Below, one piece after another: positions 10,438 through 20,280 of a DNA stretch of 64,000 nucleotides; position 1 is the first letter of the stretch; every line of letters begins with the position of its first letter. The position numbers were made by a program, and so were the translations under genes. The notes under the pieces are model-generated. The model saw only the letters and a program-made list of their open reading frames with translations, did no database searches and was not told where the DNA came from. The DNA lies in assembly GCF_000203975.2 (NCBI RefSeq), contig NZ_AFCF02000008.1, positions 62,001 through 126,000 on the forward strand, read 5' to 3'. This DNA is from Leisingera sp. ANG1 (lineage in GTDB: Bacteria > Pseudomonadota > Alphaproteobacteria > Rhodobacterales > Rhodobacteraceae).

Positions 10438-12458
10438 TCGGCGGCCATTGCCTCGTTTCCGCGGGCTTTCACACCTGCCGACAGCTCCGCCATCAGCTGG
10501 GATGCGCGGGCAATCGGGTTGGTCAGGTAGAAATCCTTGATCGCGGGCAGGAAGTCGGCGTTGCCGAGTTTGTCCTGCTCCAGCGGCTCGCCGTCTTTGT
10601 CGGCCACTTCGTCGATCTGCGCCAGGTGCGGTACTTCCGCGACCAGGGCCTGACGCAGCTGCGCCAGCGAGTCATAGCCCAGCTTGGCATCTGCTTCGGC
10701 GCTGAGCGCGCGCAGGATGGCCCAGTTTTCCTTGGCCTCACCCGGCGCAAAGGCAGCGCGCATTGCCAGCTGCGGGCGGCCCTCGGTGTTCACGAACAAG
10801 CCGTTTTCTTCGGTATAGGCGGCGCCCGGCAGGATCACATCAGCGCGGTGCGCGCCGCGGTCGCCGTGGCTGCCCTGGTAGATCACGAATGCACCGGCGT
10901 CGATTTCCACCTCATCAGCGCCGAGGTTATAGATCACCTCCGCCCCGTCGATAGCAGCTGCCATGCCGCCTTCGGTTACCGCACCGATGTCCATCGCGCC
11001 AACGCGGGAGGCAGCGGTGTGCAGCACCATCAGCTTGGAACCGGACAGTTCCGCCATCTTCTGGGCCGCCGCCATCACCGCCAGGCCGTCGGCCTCGCGC
11101 AGGGCGCCCTGCCCCACGATGATCACGGTTTTCTTGTTGTCGCGGGTCTCTTCCGAGACACCCTTGGCGATCATGTCGCTGAGGGCGTCGCGACCGGTGC
11201 CAGCGTGGTAGTACTCATAAGTCAGATCCGCCGCCGGGCCGATCAGCGCCACTTCGGCGCCATTGGCCCAGGCCTTGCGGATGCGGGCATTCAGCACCGG
11301 CGCTTCATCGCGCGGGTTGGTGCCGATCAGCAGGATCATTTCCGCGTCATCGAGGTCTTCGATGGTGGCGGTGCCGGCATAGCCTGCCCGGTTGCCGATC
11401 GGTAAACGGGCATTGTCAGTGCGGCATTCGACCTTGCCGCCCAGCCCCTCAACCAGCTGCTTCAGCGCAAAGGCTGCCTCAACCGGGGCCAGATCGCCAA
11501 TCAGGCCTGCAATCTTCCTGCCCTTCATGGCAGTGGCCGCGGCAGACAGCGCCTCGGCCCAGGTGGCGGGCTTCAGCTTACCGTCAACACGCACATACGG
11601 ACGGTCCAGGCGCTGGCGGCGCAGCCCGTCCCAGACAAAGCGGGTCTTGTCGCTGATCCACTCCTCGTTCACGCCGTCGTGGTTGCGCGGCAGGATCCGC
11701 ATCACTTCGCGGCCTTTGGTGTCGACACGGATGTTCGACCCCAGCGCGTCCATCACGTCGATGGTTTCGGTCTTGGTCAGCTCCCACGGACGGGCGGTAA
11801 AGGCGTAAGGCTTCGACGTCAGCGCGCCCACCGGGCACAGGTCGATGATGTTGCCCTGCAAGTTCGATTGAAGCGTCTGGTTCAGGTAGGAGGTAATCTC
11901 CGCATCCTCGCCGCGGCCGGTCTGGCCCATCTGGGTGATGCCCGCGACCTCAGTGGTGAAGCGCACGCAGCGGGTGCAGCTGATGCAGCGGGTCATGGTG
12001 GTGGCAACCAGCGGGCCGAGGTCCAGATCGTCCACCGCGCGCTTGGCTTCCTTGAAGCGGCTGCCCGACAGGCCGTAGGCCATCGCCTGGTCCTGCAGGT
12101 CGCATTCGCCGCCCTGGTCGCAGATCGGGCAATCCAGCGGGTGGTTGATCAGCATGAATTCCATCACGCCTTCCCGGGCCTTTTTGACCATCGGCGAATT
12201 GGTCTTCACCTGCGGCGCCTGGCCTTCGGGGCCGGGGCGCAGATCGCGCACCTGCATCGCGCAGGAGGCAGCGGGCTTGGGCGGGCCGCCGACAACTTCA
12301 ACCAGGCACATGCGGCAGTTGCCGGCAATCGACAGCCGCTCATGGTAGCAGAAGCGCGGGATCTCGACGCCGGCCTCCTCACAGGCCTGGATCAGGGTCA
12401 TTGCCCCATCCACCTCGATCTCGGTTCCGTCAATGTTGATCTTGCGGAGGTCAGACAT
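10434..12458 (-). CDS. nuoG: NADH-quinone oxidoreductase subunit G
   Basis: Large iron-sulfur subunit of the NADH-dehydrogenase module of complex I. 674 aa, the short alphaproteobacterial/mitochondrial (NDUFS1) form and not the about 900-aa enterobacterial form. The [2Fe-2S] ligands C37, C48, C51, C66 are present. H106, C110, C113 and C119 form the His-ligated cluster, and C158/C161/C164 with a later Cys in DLCPVGAL ligate a [4Fe-4S] cluster. The remainder is the degenerate molybdopterin-oxidoreductase-like domain. Confidence 0.97.
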   Translation of the reverse strand: MSDLRKINIDGTEIEVDGAMTLIQACEEAGVEIPRFCYHERLSIAGNCRMCLVEVVGGPPKPAASCAMQVRDLRPGPEGQAPQVKTNSPMVKKAREGVMEFMLINHPLDCPICDQGGECDLQDQAMAYGLSGSRFKEAKRAVDDLDLGPLVATTMTRCISCTRCVRFTTEVAGITQMGQTGRGEDAEITSYLNQTLQSNLQGNIIDLCPVGALTSKPYAFTARPWELTKTETIDVMDALGSNIRVDTKGREVMRILPRNHDGVNEEWISDKTRFVWDGLRRQRLDRPYVRVDGKLKPATWAEALSAAATAMKGRKIAGLIGDLAPVEAAFALKQLVEGLGGKVECRTDNARLPIGNRAGYAGTATIEDLDDAEMILLIGTNPRDEAPVLNARIRKAWANGAEVALIGPAADLTYEYYHAGTGRDALSDMIAKGVSEETRDNKKTVIIVGQGALREADGLAVMAAAQKMAELSGSKLMVLHTAASRVGAMDIGAVTEGGMAAAIDGAEVIYNLGADEVEIDAGAFVIYQGSHGDRGAHRADVILPGAAYTEENGLFVNTEGRPQLAMRAAFAPGEAKENWAILRALSAEADAKLGYDSLAQLRQALVAEVPHLAQIDEVADKDGEPLEQDKLGNADFLPAIKDFYLTNPIARASQLMAELSAGVKARGNEAMAAE

Positions 12459-12461
12459 GGT

Positions 12462-12866
12462 CTATTTCGCCCTCAGTAACACGCCGATCGCGCTGTTTTT
12501 CTCAATCTCTGCGCGGCCATAGGCGCAGAATGTTTCAGGTTTGCCGTAGATGACCCCGTTCTGCGCCAGGAGCTTCTCTCCCTTGGCGCGCATCCGGGCC
12601 TTTTCGGCATCAGATTCGATGTAATCGCGGATTTCCGCGTCCGTGTACCCCAGCGCATTTGCCCGCGCTTTGAGCCGGCGCAACTCGCCCAGCCCTTTCA
12701 GGTAGCGCGGGGAAATATCGCCGCAGATGTCCGAGACTTCCTTGGCGACGGCAACGGCAAACAGCGGGTCCTCGATTTCCTGCACGTCGCGCAGCGACGG
12801 TTTCGCCAGCGCGGCGGCAGGCAGGGCAACAAAAGCGGACAGAACAGCGGCAATCAGGGCACGCAT
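12462..12866 (-). CDS. DUF5333-like secreted protein inside the nuo operon
   Basis: 134 aa from the ATG at 12866, which has AAGGAG ten bases upstream; the in-frame ATG at 12980 is rejected because it lacks such a site and would put 38 polar residues before the signal peptide. MRALIAAVLSAFVALPAAALA is a clear signal peptide. The mature part is helical with Cys in SDICGDIS and ETFCAYGR. It resembles the small Rhodobacterales family I know as DUF5333; this is from memory and not checked. nuoG begins 3 bp downstream. Function unknown. Confidence 0.75.
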   Translation of the reverse strand: MRALIAAVLSAFVALPAAALAKPSLRDVQEIEDPLFAVAVAKEVSDICGDISPRYLKGLGELRRLKARANALGYTDAEIRDYIESDAEKARMRAKGEKLLAQNGVIYGKPETFCAYGRAEIEKNSAIGVLLRAK

Positions 12867-12967
12867 GGCAGGGGACTCCTTCAGTTTCGAAGCCCCCATG
12901 CGCAGGCGCACGCTGCTGCTATGCAATAGCAGCCGGGCCGCAAGGCCCTGATATGCCGGAAATCCGC

Positions 12968-13327
12968 TCACGGGGTGCAAGTCCCCTGGAACACAGCGCG
13001 GCCATCGGTGATGGTCAACGGAACGTCCTCATTGCGCGGATCATTTGCCCATTCGATGTCAGACGAGCCATAGGTGGCCACGCAGTATTTGGTGCCACTG
13101 TGGGCCGCCGCTTCGCGCGCGCCTTTGACGGACCGGTCAACACCCTTGATGTCGATCTGGAACACTGCGGGGTTGGTTTTCTTGTCGATCGGCTTGGCCT
13201 TCGCCTTGAAGGGCACGCCGTCATACAATTCGCGGTTCTTGTTGGTGACGGAGGTGCCGCAGGCCGAAACCAGCGCCAGAGCCGCCAGGCAAGCCGCAGG
13301 CACGGCCATCCGGTATGTCTTCATCAT
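12968..13327 (-). CDS. Predicted lipoprotein of unknown function inside the nuo operon
   Basis: 119 aa from the ATG at 13327 (a second ATG follows at 13324). MMKTYRMAVPAACLAALALV leads to a SACG lipobox, so it is probably lipidated. The mature domain (ELYDGVPFKAKAKPIDKKTNPAVFQIDIKG... GTKYCVATYGSSDIEW) has a repeated YG/IDI beta-like pattern with Cys in KYCVA and GTCTP; no family recognised. It begins 2 bp after the MAPEG gene stops. The frame continues open upstream through nuoF, which is a shadow. Confidence 0.75.
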   Translation of the reverse strand: MMKTYRMAVPAACLAALALVSACGTSVTNKNRELYDGVPFKAKAKPIDKKTNPAVFQIDIKGVDRSVKGAREAAAHSGTKYCVATYGSSDIEWANDPRNEDVPLTITDGRAVFQGTCTP

Positions 13328-13329
13328 GC

Positions 13330-13746
13330 TCAAAATACTGCCGCCAATGCCAGGATCGCCAGACCCGCCATGCAGGCCCAGCCGAGAACGTAGAAAACAG
13401 AGCGCGGGCCGCTGTGCGGTTTGCCGATGCCCTGCAGGTGAATGAAAATCATGATGACCCGGGACACCACCGCCAGCGAGGCCAGCAGGTTCACCCAGAA
13501 CGGCGCCGCGCCCGTCAGGACTGCCACCAGTGTCACAGTCAGAAAGGCCGGCAGCGTCTCGCAGCCGTTCAGATAGGCCCGGTTCAGCCGGTAGGCCTTT
13601 TCCGCATAGTCCTCCCGCGGCGTGGCCCCCGGTGCGAGACCCGCCTTCTGCTTGGCCAGCGCCGAAAACGGCGACAGCGCCAGGGTGATCAGGGTAAAGA
13701 TCACCAGCGCGGCCAGGGCGTGGGAATATGCGGCAAAGGCGTCCAT
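13330..13746 (-). CDS. MAPEG-family membrane protein inside the nuo operon
   Basis: 138 aa with four membrane segments and the MAPEG pattern (EKAYRLNRAYLNGCETLPAFL, then a VNLLASLAVVSRVIMIFIHLQGI helix). MAPEG proteins include glutathione transferases/peroxidases and eicosanoid enzymes in eukaryotes; bacterial members are mostly uncharacterised. It starts 3 bp after nuoF stops and is followed 2 bp later by a lipoprotein gene. Its substrate and any link to complex I are unknown. Confidence 0.85.
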   Translation of the reverse strand: MDAFAAYSHALAALVIFTLITLALSPFSALAKQKAGLAPGATPREDYAEKAYRLNRAYLNGCETLPAFLTVTLVAVLTGAAPFWVNLLASLAVVSRVIMIFIHLQGIGKPHSGPRSVFYVLGWACMAGLAILALAAVF

Positions 13747-13749
13747 CAG

Positions 13750-15048
13750 TTATTCCGCCGCCATCGCGCCCATGCGCCCGGTCTTCTGGGCCCGGATGCG
13801 GTCTTCGATTTCCTCGCGGAAGTTCTTGATCAGGCCCTGGATCGGCCAGGCCGCCGCATCGCCAAGCGCGCAGATGGTGTGGCCCTCGACCTGCTTGGTC
13901 ACGTCCCACAGCATGTCGATCTCTTCCAGCTCGGCCTCGCCCTTCACCAGGCGGTCCATGACGCGCATCATCCAGCCGGTGCCTTCCCGGCAGGGGGTGC
14001 ACTGGCCGCAGCTTTCGTGCTTGTAGAACTTGGACAGGCGCCAGATCGCCTTGATGATGTCGGTTTGCTTGTCCATCACGATGACCGCCGCGGTGCCAAG
14101 GCCCGAGCCCAGCTCGCCGCGCAGGTAGTCGAAGTCCATGATTGCGTCGCGCATGTTCTCGCCGCGCACGCAAGGAACAGAGGAGCCGCCGGGGATCACC
14201 GCCAGAAGGTTGTCCCAGCCGCCGCGGATGCCGCCGCAATGCTTCTCGATCAGTTCCTCGAACCCGATCGACATCGCTTCTTCGACAACACAGGGGTTGT
14301 TGACGTGGCCGGAGATCGCAAACAGCTTGGTGCCCGCGTTGTTCTGGCGCCCGAAGGAGGCAAACCAGTCGGCGCCGCGGCGCAGGATGGTCGGCACAAC
14401 CGCGATGCTCTCCACGTTGTTCACAGTGGTCGGGCAGCCGTAAAGGCCCGCGCCTGCCGGGAACGGCGGCTTCATCCGGGGCATGCCCTTCTTGCCTTCA
14501 AGGCTTTCGATCAGCGCGGTTTCTTCGCCGCAGATATAGGCCCCTGCCCCGTGGTGCAGGAAAACGTCGAAGTCCCAGCCGGAACCGGCTGCGTTCTTGC
14601 CCAACAGGCCCTTGTCATAGCATTCGTCAATCGCCGCCTGCAGCGCCTCGCGCTCGCGGATGTATTCGCCGCGCAGGTAGATGTAGCAGGTATGCGCGTT
14701 CATCGCGAAGGAGGCGATCAGCGCGCCCTCGATCAGCGTGTGCGGATCGTGGCGCATGATTTCCCGGTCCTTGCAGGTGCCGGGCTCGGATTCATCGGCG
14801 TTGATCACCAGATATGCCGGGCGGCCATCGCTTTCCTTGGGCATGAAGGACCATTTGAGGCCGGTCGGGAAACCCGCGCCGCCGCGGCCGCGCAGACCGC
14901 TGTCCTTCATCGTCTGAATGATCCAGTCGCGGCCCTTTTCGATGATGCCCGCCGTGCCATCCCAATGGCCGCGCGCCTTGGCGCCCGCCAGGTTGCGGTC
15001 GTGCATCCCGTAAAGGTTGGTAAAGATCCGGTCCTGATCCTTCAGCAT
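13750..15048 (-). CDS. nuoF: NADH-quinone oxidoreductase subunit F
   Basis: NADH- and FMN-binding subunit of complex I, entry point of electrons. 432 aa, usual length. GRGGAGF (54-60) is the NADH-binding glycine-rich loop, and the [4Fe-4S] N3 ligands C347, C350 and C353 ([12 protein letters not shown]) are followed by another Cys in HTICALGD. It starts 6 bp after the DUF5337-like gene. Confidence 0.98.
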   Translation of the reverse strand: MLKDQDRIFTNLYGMHDRNLAGAKARGHWDGTAGIIEKGRDWIIQTMKDSGLRGRGGAGFPTGLKWSFMPKESDGRPAYLVINADESEPGTCKDREIMRHDPHTLIEGALIASFAMNAHTCYIYLRGEYIREREALQAAIDECYDKGLLGKNAAGSGWDFDVFLHHGAGAYICGEETALIESLEGKKGMPRMKPPFPAGAGLYGCPTTVNNVESIAVVPTILRRGADWFASFGRQNNAGTKLFAISGHVNNPCVVEEAMSIGFEELIEKHCGGIRGGWDNLLAVIPGGSSVPCVRGENMRDAIMDFDYLRGELGSGLGTAAVIVMDKQTDIIKAIWRLSKFYKHESCGQCTPCREGTGWMMRVMDRLVKGEAELEEIDMLWDVTKQVEGHTICALGDAAAWPIQGLIKNFREEIEDRIRAQKTGRMGAMAAE

Positions 15049-15054
15049 GTGTGC

Positions 15055-15282
15055 CTACCTTTGGCTGTCCCGGCGCATGCGCCAGAGTTGAAATATGTTG
15101 ACCAGGGCATAGATCATGCCCGCCAGCGCGGCGAAGTCGAACAGCAGCGCATAGCGCCCCGGCAGCCCCAGCATGGGGCCAATGAACAGCGAAACCACGA
15201 TCCACAGCGAAATCGTCCCGGCGATCACCAATGCGATGTGCCGGCCCTTTGCTGCAATGGCCTGGTCCTGTTCCTTGCTCAT
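15055..15282 (-). CDS. Small two-helix membrane protein (DUF5337-like) between nuoE and nuoF
   Basis: 75 aa. A charged N-terminus (MSKEQDQAIAAKGRH) precedes two hydrophobic helices separated by PGRYALL, and the C-terminus is basic (RMRRDSQR). I recognise the pattern as the Rhodobacterales DUF5337 family, from memory. It lies 44 bp after nuoE and 6 bp before nuoF. Possibly a supernumerary membrane component or assembly protein, but only position suggests this. Confidence 0.75.
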   Translation of the reverse strand: MSKEQDQAIAAKGRHIALVIAGTISLWIVVSLFIGPMLGLPGRYALLFDFAALAGMIYALVNIFQLWRMRRDSQR

Positions 15283-15326
15283 CTGTTCCCTATCGCCAGG
15301 AAGCGGCCCCGCCGGGCCGCCGCCCG

Positions 15327-16508
15327 TTACTCGTCGTCTTTGTAGATGCCTTCCGCCTTGGCGCGTTTGGCAAATTCAGTCTCATCGCCCACCTGCAGCC
15401 GCTTGGCCTGTTCGATCCAGCCGTCGCGGGTGATGCGGCCCTTGAACTTTAGCCGTGCATCGACCCAGGCGACTTCAGCCTCGGTCCAGTCGGCGATCTG
15501 CTCGAAGTGGAAGAACCCAAGGCTGTTAAGCTTCTCTTCCAGCTTCGGGCCAACACCCTTCAGCAGCTTCAGGTCATCCGGCAGGCCGCCCAGGGCCTCT
15601 TTCAGCACCAGCGGCTTGGTTTCCTCTCCCGCAGCGTCTTCAGGCTTAGCCGCAGCACCTTCCGGCGAAGCGGGCTCAGCCGCGGCAGACTTCTTCGGCG
15701 CGGCCTTGGCGGCTTCCTCCGCCTGCTTCACAGCAGGTTTGGGCGCCTCGGGGGCTTTCGGCGGCTGGCCTTCGGCAGCGCGGCCGGCAACTACGCCGTC
15801 CTTGCCGACCCAGGGGGTCAGCAGCGGCACTTCATCGCCCTGGATACGCTTGACGCCATCCTTGATATCCATCGCCAGCTGCGCGCTTGCGTTGTACTGC
15901 GTCTTGCCGCTGTCGAACTCGGTCAGCGAGGTGAGGCCGGATTTCGGCTCAGCTGCATAGCGGCCGTTCTGCGGGCCCGGTGCAACCACCTTGCCTGCGG
16001 CCAGATCGTCCAGCAGCCTGGTAAAGCTCTCGACGGTCAGGTCCTCGTAGTAATCCTTGCCGATCTGCGCCATCGGGGCGTTGGTGCAGGCGCCAAGGCA
16101 CTCGACCTCTTCCCAGGTAAACTTGCCGTCCGCCGACAATGTGTGCGGCTTCTCGGCAATCTTTTCCTTGCAGACCGCAACCAGGTCCTCGGCGCCGCAG
16201 ATCATGCAGGACGTGGTGCCACAGATCTGGATATTGGCAACGGAACCCGTCGGTTGCAGCTGGAACATGAAGTAGAAGGAGGCAACCTCCAGCACCCGGA
16301 TATAAGCCATGCCGAGCATGTCGGCGACGGCCTCGATCGCGGGTTTGGTGACCCAGCCTTCCTGCTCCTGCGCACGCCACAAAAGCGGAATGACCGCAGA
16401 GGCCTGGCGGCCCTCAGGATATTTGGTGATCTGCGCTTCGGCCCAGGCCTGGTTGGCCGGGGTGAAGGCAAAGCTGTCGGGTTGTTCGGAATGCAGACGG
16501 CGAAGCAT
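15327..16508 (-). CDS. nuoE: NADH-quinone oxidoreductase subunit E with C-terminal helix-hairpin-helix extension
   Basis: Thioredoxin-fold [2Fe-2S] (N1a) subunit of the NADH module. 393 aa, against about 165-240 in most bacteria. Residues 1-180 are the NuoE core with ligands C96, C101, C137, C141. Residues about 245-300 form an Ala/Pro/Lys/Glu-rich linker. Residues about 308-372 ([19 protein letters not shown]..., ending [11 protein letters not shown]) are a helix-hairpin-helix module of the GVGPK type. The start codon shares one base with the nuoD stop. The extension is not required by the known chemistry. Confidence 0.96.
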   Translation of the reverse strand: MLRRLHSEQPDSFAFTPANQAWAEAQITKYPEGRQASAVIPLLWRAQEQEGWVTKPAIEAVADMLGMAYIRVLEVASFYFMFQLQPTGSVANIQICGTTSCMICGAEDLVAVCKEKIAEKPHTLSADGKFTWEEVECLGACTNAPMAQIGKDYYEDLTVESFTRLLDDLAAGKVVAPGPQNGRYAAEPKSGLTSLTEFDSGKTQYNASAQLAMDIKDGVKRIQGDEVPLLTPWVGKDGVVAGRAAEGQPPKAPEAPKPAVKQAEEAAKAAPKKSAAAEPASPEGAAAKPEDAAGEETKPLVLKEALGGLPDDLKLLKGVGPKLEEKLNSLGFFHFEQIADWTEAEVAWVDARLKFKGRITRDGWIEQAKRLQVGDETEFAKRAKAEGIYKDDE

Positions 16509-17734
16509 TAGCGGTCAATCTCTCCAAATACGACGTCCATGGTGCCGATGATGGCGGCGACGTCGGCCAGCTGGTGGCCCTTGGCAACGTGGTCCATCGC
16601 CTGCAGGTGCAGGAAGCCCGGCGCGCGGATCTTGGAGCGGTAGGGCTTGTTGGACCCGTCCGCCACCAGATAGACGCCGAACTCGCCCTTGGGCGCCTCG
16701 ACGGCGGCGTAAACCTCGCCCGCCGGGACGTGGAAACCTTCGGTGTACAGCTTGAAATGGTGGATCAGGCTTTCCATCGAGGTCTTCATGTCGCCGCGCT
16801 TGGGTGGGGTCAGCTTGCCGCGGGCCAGCACGTCGCCGGTGGCTTCGCGCAGCTTGGCAATCGCCTGGCGGATGATCGAGGTCGACTGGCGCATCTCTTC
16901 CATCCGGCAGAGATAACGGTCGTAGCAGTCGCCGTTCTTGCCGACGGGCACCTGGAATTCGAACTCGTCATAGCATTCATAGGGCTGCGCGCGGCGCAGA
17001 TCCCAGGCGAGGCCGGAGCCGCGCACCATGACGCCGGAGAAGCCGTATTCCTGGATGTCCTTTTCGGTCACCACACCAATGTCGCAGTTGCGCTGCTTGA
17101 AGATGCGGTTTTCGGTCAGCAGGCCGTCGATGTCGTCCAGCACCTTGGGGAATTCCATCGCCCAAAGGTCGATATCGTCCAGCAGCTCGTCCGGCAGATC
17201 CTGATGCACACCGCCGGGGCGGAAATAGGCCGCGTGCAGGCGCGCGCCGCAGGCCCGCTCGTAGAAAATCATCAGCTTTTCGCGCTCTTCAAAGCCCCAC
17301 AGCGGCGGGGTCAGCGCACCGACGTCCATCGCCTGCGTGGTGACGTTGAGCAGGTGGTTCAGCACCCGGCCGATTTCCGAATACAGCACCCGGATCAGCT
17401 GGCCGCGGCGCGGCACCTCGGTGCCGGTCAGCTTTTCGATGGCCAGGCACCAGGCGTGCTCCTGGTTCATCGGCGCCACGTAATCGAGGCGGTCGAAATA
17501 CGGCAGGTTCTGCAGGTAGGTGCGGCTTTCCATCAGCTTTTCGGTGCCGCGGTGCAGCAGGCCGATATGCGGGTCGCAGCGCTCGACGATCTCGCCGTCA
17601 AGCTCCAGCACCAGACGCAGAACCCCGTGCGCCGCAGGGTGCTGCGGGCCGAAGTTGATGTTGAAGTTGCGGATCTTCTGCTCGCCGCTCAGCGCGTCGA
17701 CGCTGCCGTCGTCAAATTTGGAGCCGTCCATCAT
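16508..17734 (-). CDS. nuoD: NADH-quinone oxidoreductase subunit D
   Basis: 49-kDa-type subunit of complex I that forms the quinone site with NuoB; related to NiFe-hydrogenase large subunits. 408 aa. [21 protein letters not shown] carries the conserved quinone-site His, and [28 protein letters not shown] and the C-terminal [13 protein letters not shown] are family signatures. The start overlaps the nuoC stop by 4 bp. Confidence 0.98.
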   Translation of the reverse strand: MMDGSKFDDGSVDALSGEQKIRNFNINFGPQHPAAHGVLRLVLELDGEIVERCDPHIGLLHRGTEKLMESRTYLQNLPYFDRLDYVAPMNQEHAWCLAIEKLTGTEVPRRGQLIRVLYSEIGRVLNHLLNVTTQAMDVGALTPPLWGFEEREKLMIFYERACGARLHAAYFRPGGVHQDLPDELLDDIDLWAMEFPKVLDDIDGLLTENRIFKQRNCDIGVVTEKDIQEYGFSGVMVRGSGLAWDLRRAQPYECYDEFEFQVPVGKNGDCYDRYLCRMEEMRQSTSIIRQAIAKLREATGDVLARGKLTPPKRGDMKTSMESLIHHFKLYTEGFHVPAGEVYAAVEAPKGEFGVYLVADGSNKPYRSKIRAPGFLHLQAMDHVAKGHQLADVAAIIGTMDVVFGEIDR

Positions 17735-18336
17735 TGCGCCCCCTCCTTCTCGTCACCGGGCAGGATGTATTCGGCACCTTCCCACGGGGACATGAAATCA
17801 AACTGACGGTATTCCTGCACCAGCTTCACCGGCTCATAGACCACGCGCTTCTGCGCCTCGTCATAGCGGACCTCGGTGTAACCGGTGGTCGGGAAATCCT
17901 TGCGCAGCGGGTAGCCGCGGAAGCCATAGTCGGTCAGCAGGCGGCGCAGGTCCGGGTGGCCGGAGAACAGGATGCCGAACATGTCGTAGACTTCCCGCTC
18001 GAACCAGTTGGCCGAGGGGTGCACGTCCACGATCGAGGGCACCATCTCATCCTCGCGCACCGCGGCGCGCAGGCGGATGCGCTGGTTCCGGTACATCGAC
18101 AGGAAGTGGTAGACCACGTCGAACCGCTTGGCGCGGTCGGGGTAATCCACCGCGGTGATGTCCACCAGGGTCGAAAACTTGCAGTTGGCGTCCAGCTTCA
18201 GGAACTCCACCAGACCGGCGATGTTCGAGGGTGTAACGTCGATGTTCAGCTCATCAAAGGACACATCCCATGCCACCACGCAATCGGGGCGTTTGGCTTC
18301 GATCTGGGCGCCCAGTTCTTTCAGTGCTTCGCTCAT
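17731..18336 (-). CDS. nuoC: NADH-quinone oxidoreductase subunit C
   Basis: 30-kDa-type scaffold subunit of the complex I peripheral arm. 201 aa, separate from NuoD (in E. coli the two are fused). The signature [30 protein letters not shown] and [16 protein letters not shown] are present. It lies 18 bp after nuoB and overlaps nuoD by 4 bp. Confidence 0.97.
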   Translation of the reverse strand: MSEALKELGAQIEAKRPDCVVAWDVSFDELNIDVTPSNIAGLVEFLKLDANCKFSTLVDITAVDYPDRAKRFDVVYHFLSMYRNQRIRLRAAVREDEMVPSIVDVHPSANWFEREVYDMFGILFSGHPDLRRLLTDYGFRGYPLRKDFPTTGYTEVRYDEAQKRVVYEPVKLVQEYRQFDFMSPWEGAEYILPGDEKEGAQ

Positions 18337-18354
18337 GTTGTCTCCGCCCCCTCC

Positions 18355-18888
18355 TTAACGCACCAGGGTGCCGGTGCGGCGGATCTTGCGCTGCAGCTGC
18401 ATCAGGCCATAAAGCAGCGCCTCAGCCGTCGGCGGGCAGCCGGGCACATAGACGTCGACCGGCACAACCCGGTCGCAGCCGCGCACCACGGAGTAGCTGT
18501 AGTGGTAATAGCCGCCGCCGTTGGCGCAGGAACCCATCGAGATCACGTAGCGCGGCTCGGGCATCTGGTCGTAGACCTTGCGCAAGGCCGGCGCCATCTT
18601 GTTGGTCAGGGTGCCCGCGACGATCATCACGTCCGACTGGCGCGGCGAGGCGCGCGGCGCGATGCCGAAACGTTCGGCATCATAACGCGGCATCGAAGTG
18701 TGCATCATCTCAACTGCGCAGCAGGCGAGACCAAAGGTCATCCAGTGCAGCGAGCCGGTGCGCGCCCAGTTGATGATGTCCTCAGCCGAGGTGAGCAGGA
18801 AACCCTTGTCCTGAAGCTCGGCATTGATGGCCCGGGTGACAACTTCCTTGTCCACGCCCGCCGTGTTGGGTCCGGTCATCACTGCCAT
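18355..18888 (-). CDS. nuoB: NADH-quinone oxidoreductase subunit B
   Basis: Carries cluster N2, the last iron-sulfur centre before quinone. 177 aa from the ATG at 18888, chosen because AAAGGGG lies 7 bases upstream; ATGs at 18909 and 18879 are alternatives, the latter giving a TGATG overlap with nuoA. Ligands are C56, C57 (GLACCAVEM), C121 (GSCANGGG) and C151 (VPGCPPTAE). The chosen start overlaps the end of nuoA by 10 bp. Confidence 0.96.
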   Translation of the reverse strand: MAVMTGPNTAGVDKEVVTRAINAELQDKGFLLTSAEDIINWARTGSLHWMTFGLACCAVEMMHTSMPRYDAERFGIAPRASPRQSDVMIVAGTLTNKMAPALRKVYDQMPEPRYVISMGSCANGGGYYHYSYSVVRGCDRVVPVDVYVPGCPPTAEALLYGLMQLQRKIRRTGTLVR

Positions 18889-19244
18889 TCCAGGGCCCCT
18901 TTCTTCCATTCATAGGCAAAGCCGATGGTCAGCACGCCCAGGAACACCATCATCGACCAGAAGCCGAGGTCGCTGATGTCCTTGAAACCGACAGCCCAAG
19001 GGAACAGGAAAGCGATTTCCAGGTCGAAAATGATGAAGAGAATCGAGACCAGGTAGAACCGGACATCGAATTTCATGCGGGCATCGTCAAAAGCGTTGAA
19101 ACCGCATTCATAGGCGCTGACCTTTTCCGGGTCCGGGTTGCGGACCGCCAGGACGACGGCTGCCAGGATAAGGACAATCCCCAAACCTGCCGCGACGGCC
19201 AGGAAGACCAGAATAGGCAGGTATTCCCTCAACATCTCTTCCAA
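18879..19244 (-). CDS. nuoA: NADH-quinone oxidoreductase subunit A (first gene of nuo operon)
   Basis: Small membrane subunit with three helices; its first loop contributes to the quinone cavity junction. 121 aa. [39 protein letters not shown] is the hallmark sequence with the conserved Cys. It begins 62 nt downstream of the -10 of a strong predicted promoter. Confidence 0.97.
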   Translation of the reverse strand: MEEMLREYLPILVFLAVAAGLGIVLILAAVVLAVRNPDPEKVSAYECGFNAFDDARMKFDVRFYLVSILFIIFDLEIAFLFPWAVGFKDISDLGFWSMMVFLGVLTIGFAYEWKKGALEWQ

Positions 19245-19306
19245 GAGCAGCTCCTTTCCCCGGGCGGATTTCCGCGCGGCGTCAATTGGCGTGTTGATTT
19301 GGACTG

Positions 19307-19335
19307 TGCATACCCCCGTGCCCGGGGAGCGTCAA
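19307..19335 (-). promoter_or_regulatory. Predicted sigma70 promoter of the nuo operon
   Basis: On the minus strand TTGACG (19330-19335) is separated by exactly 17 nt from TATGCA (19307-19312), both close to consensus. The spacer is GC-rich (CCCCGGG...GGGGG). The nuoA ATG is 62 nt further on. No start site has been mapped; this is a consensus match only. Confidence 0.6.
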
Positions 19336-19414
19336 CTAAAGCGAGGTTAATCCACAGGGGTTTGGATAGAAAAAGCACTGTTGCAACACAGGGATAATTC
19401 CCTAGCGTTTTCAT

Positions 19415-19448
19415 AAGAAAAGCGGCCGCAGAGGGAACTGCAGCCGCC
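19415..19448 (-). terminator. Rho-independent terminator after liuC
   Basis: On the minus strand GCGGCTGCAG pairs with CTGCGGCCGC (one T:G wobble) around a 6-nt loop and is followed by TTTTCTT. It lies 30 nt after the liuC stop and upstream of the nuo promoter, separating the two co-oriented operons. Confidence 0.75.
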
Positions 19449-19477
19449 ATGAAAACGTGAGTCAGATATGCCGCTTT

Positions 19478-20260
19478 TCAGCTTTGCCATGCCGGTTTGC
19501 GTTTTTCAAAGAACGCCGCGATCCCCTCGCCTGCCTCCGGCCCTTCCCAGCGCTCCACAAGCGCCTTGATTGTATGGTCGATCACGCTGTCATCCAGCCG
19601 CGGGCCCAGATCGCGGGCCAGCTTCTTGGCCGCCGCCACCGCCCCGGGAGCACAGTTCAGGTAGGGCGCAACCTCTGCCTCGACTGCCTCACCCAGCTGC
19701 TCAGCGGGCACCGCCTTGGCCAGCAAACCCAGCTCCACGGCCTCTGCCGCACCGAACAGGCGCGCCGACATGAACACCCGGCGCGCCTTGGCTTCGCCCA
19801 TGCGGGCGATGACATAGGGGCCGATGGTGGCGGGAATCAGCCCCAGCTTGGTCTCGGTCAGCCCCATCTTCAGATGATCCGCGCCAATGGCCACATCGCA
19901 AACCGACGCCATTCCGACACCTCCGCCGAATGCATTGCCCTGCACCGCGCCGATCAGCGGCTTCGGCAGGGTGTTGAGCGCCATCAGCATCTCCGCCAGC
20001 ACCCGCGCCTCACGCGCACGGGTTTCGGCATCGGCATCCATCTGCGCCCGCATCCAGGCAAGGTCGCCGCCTGCGCAAAAGCTTTTGCCGGCCCCGGTCA
20101 GCACCACCACCCGGACCGTGTCATCCTCGGCCAGCCGCTTTGCCGCCAGGGTCAGTTCCTGCAGCATCTGGCCGGACATGGCGTTGTGCTTCTCGGCCCG
20201 GTTCAGGGTCAGGGTGCAGACGCCGCGGGCGTCGGTGTCCAGGGTGATTGTCTCGAACAT
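19478..20260 (-). CDS. liuC: Methylglutaconyl-CoA hydratase / enoyl-CoA hydratase
   Basis: Crotonase-fold enzyme, 260 aa. In the leucine pathway it would hydrate 3-methylglutaconyl-CoA to HMG-CoA. The oxyanion-hole motifs are visible: GAGKSFCAGGDLAWM and GAVQGNAFGGGVGMASVCD. The specific substrate is inferred from its place directly after liuE in the liu cluster; sequence alone would only give enoyl-CoA hydratase family. Confidence 0.88.
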   Translation of the reverse strand: MFETITLDTDARGVCTLTLNRAEKHNAMSGQMLQELTLAAKRLAEDDTVRVVVLTGAGKSFCAGGDLAWMRAQMDADAETRAREARVLAEMLMALNTLPKPLIGAVQGNAFGGGVGMASVCDVAIGADHLKMGLTETKLGLIPATIGPYVIARMGEAKARRVFMSARLFGAAEAVELGLLAKAVPAEQLGEAVEAEVAPYLNCAPGAVAAAKKLARDLGPRLDDSVIDHTIKALVERWEGPEAGEGIAAFFEKRKPAWQS

Positions 20261-20280
20261 CTTATGTCTCCGCTGAATTC

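Noticed and set aside
13330..14239. Open frame continuing upstream from the lipoprotein gene through nuoF (423 codons in total)
   Set aside because: The upstream part is out of frame with nuoF and shadow-like; the lipoprotein signal at 13327 marks the true start.
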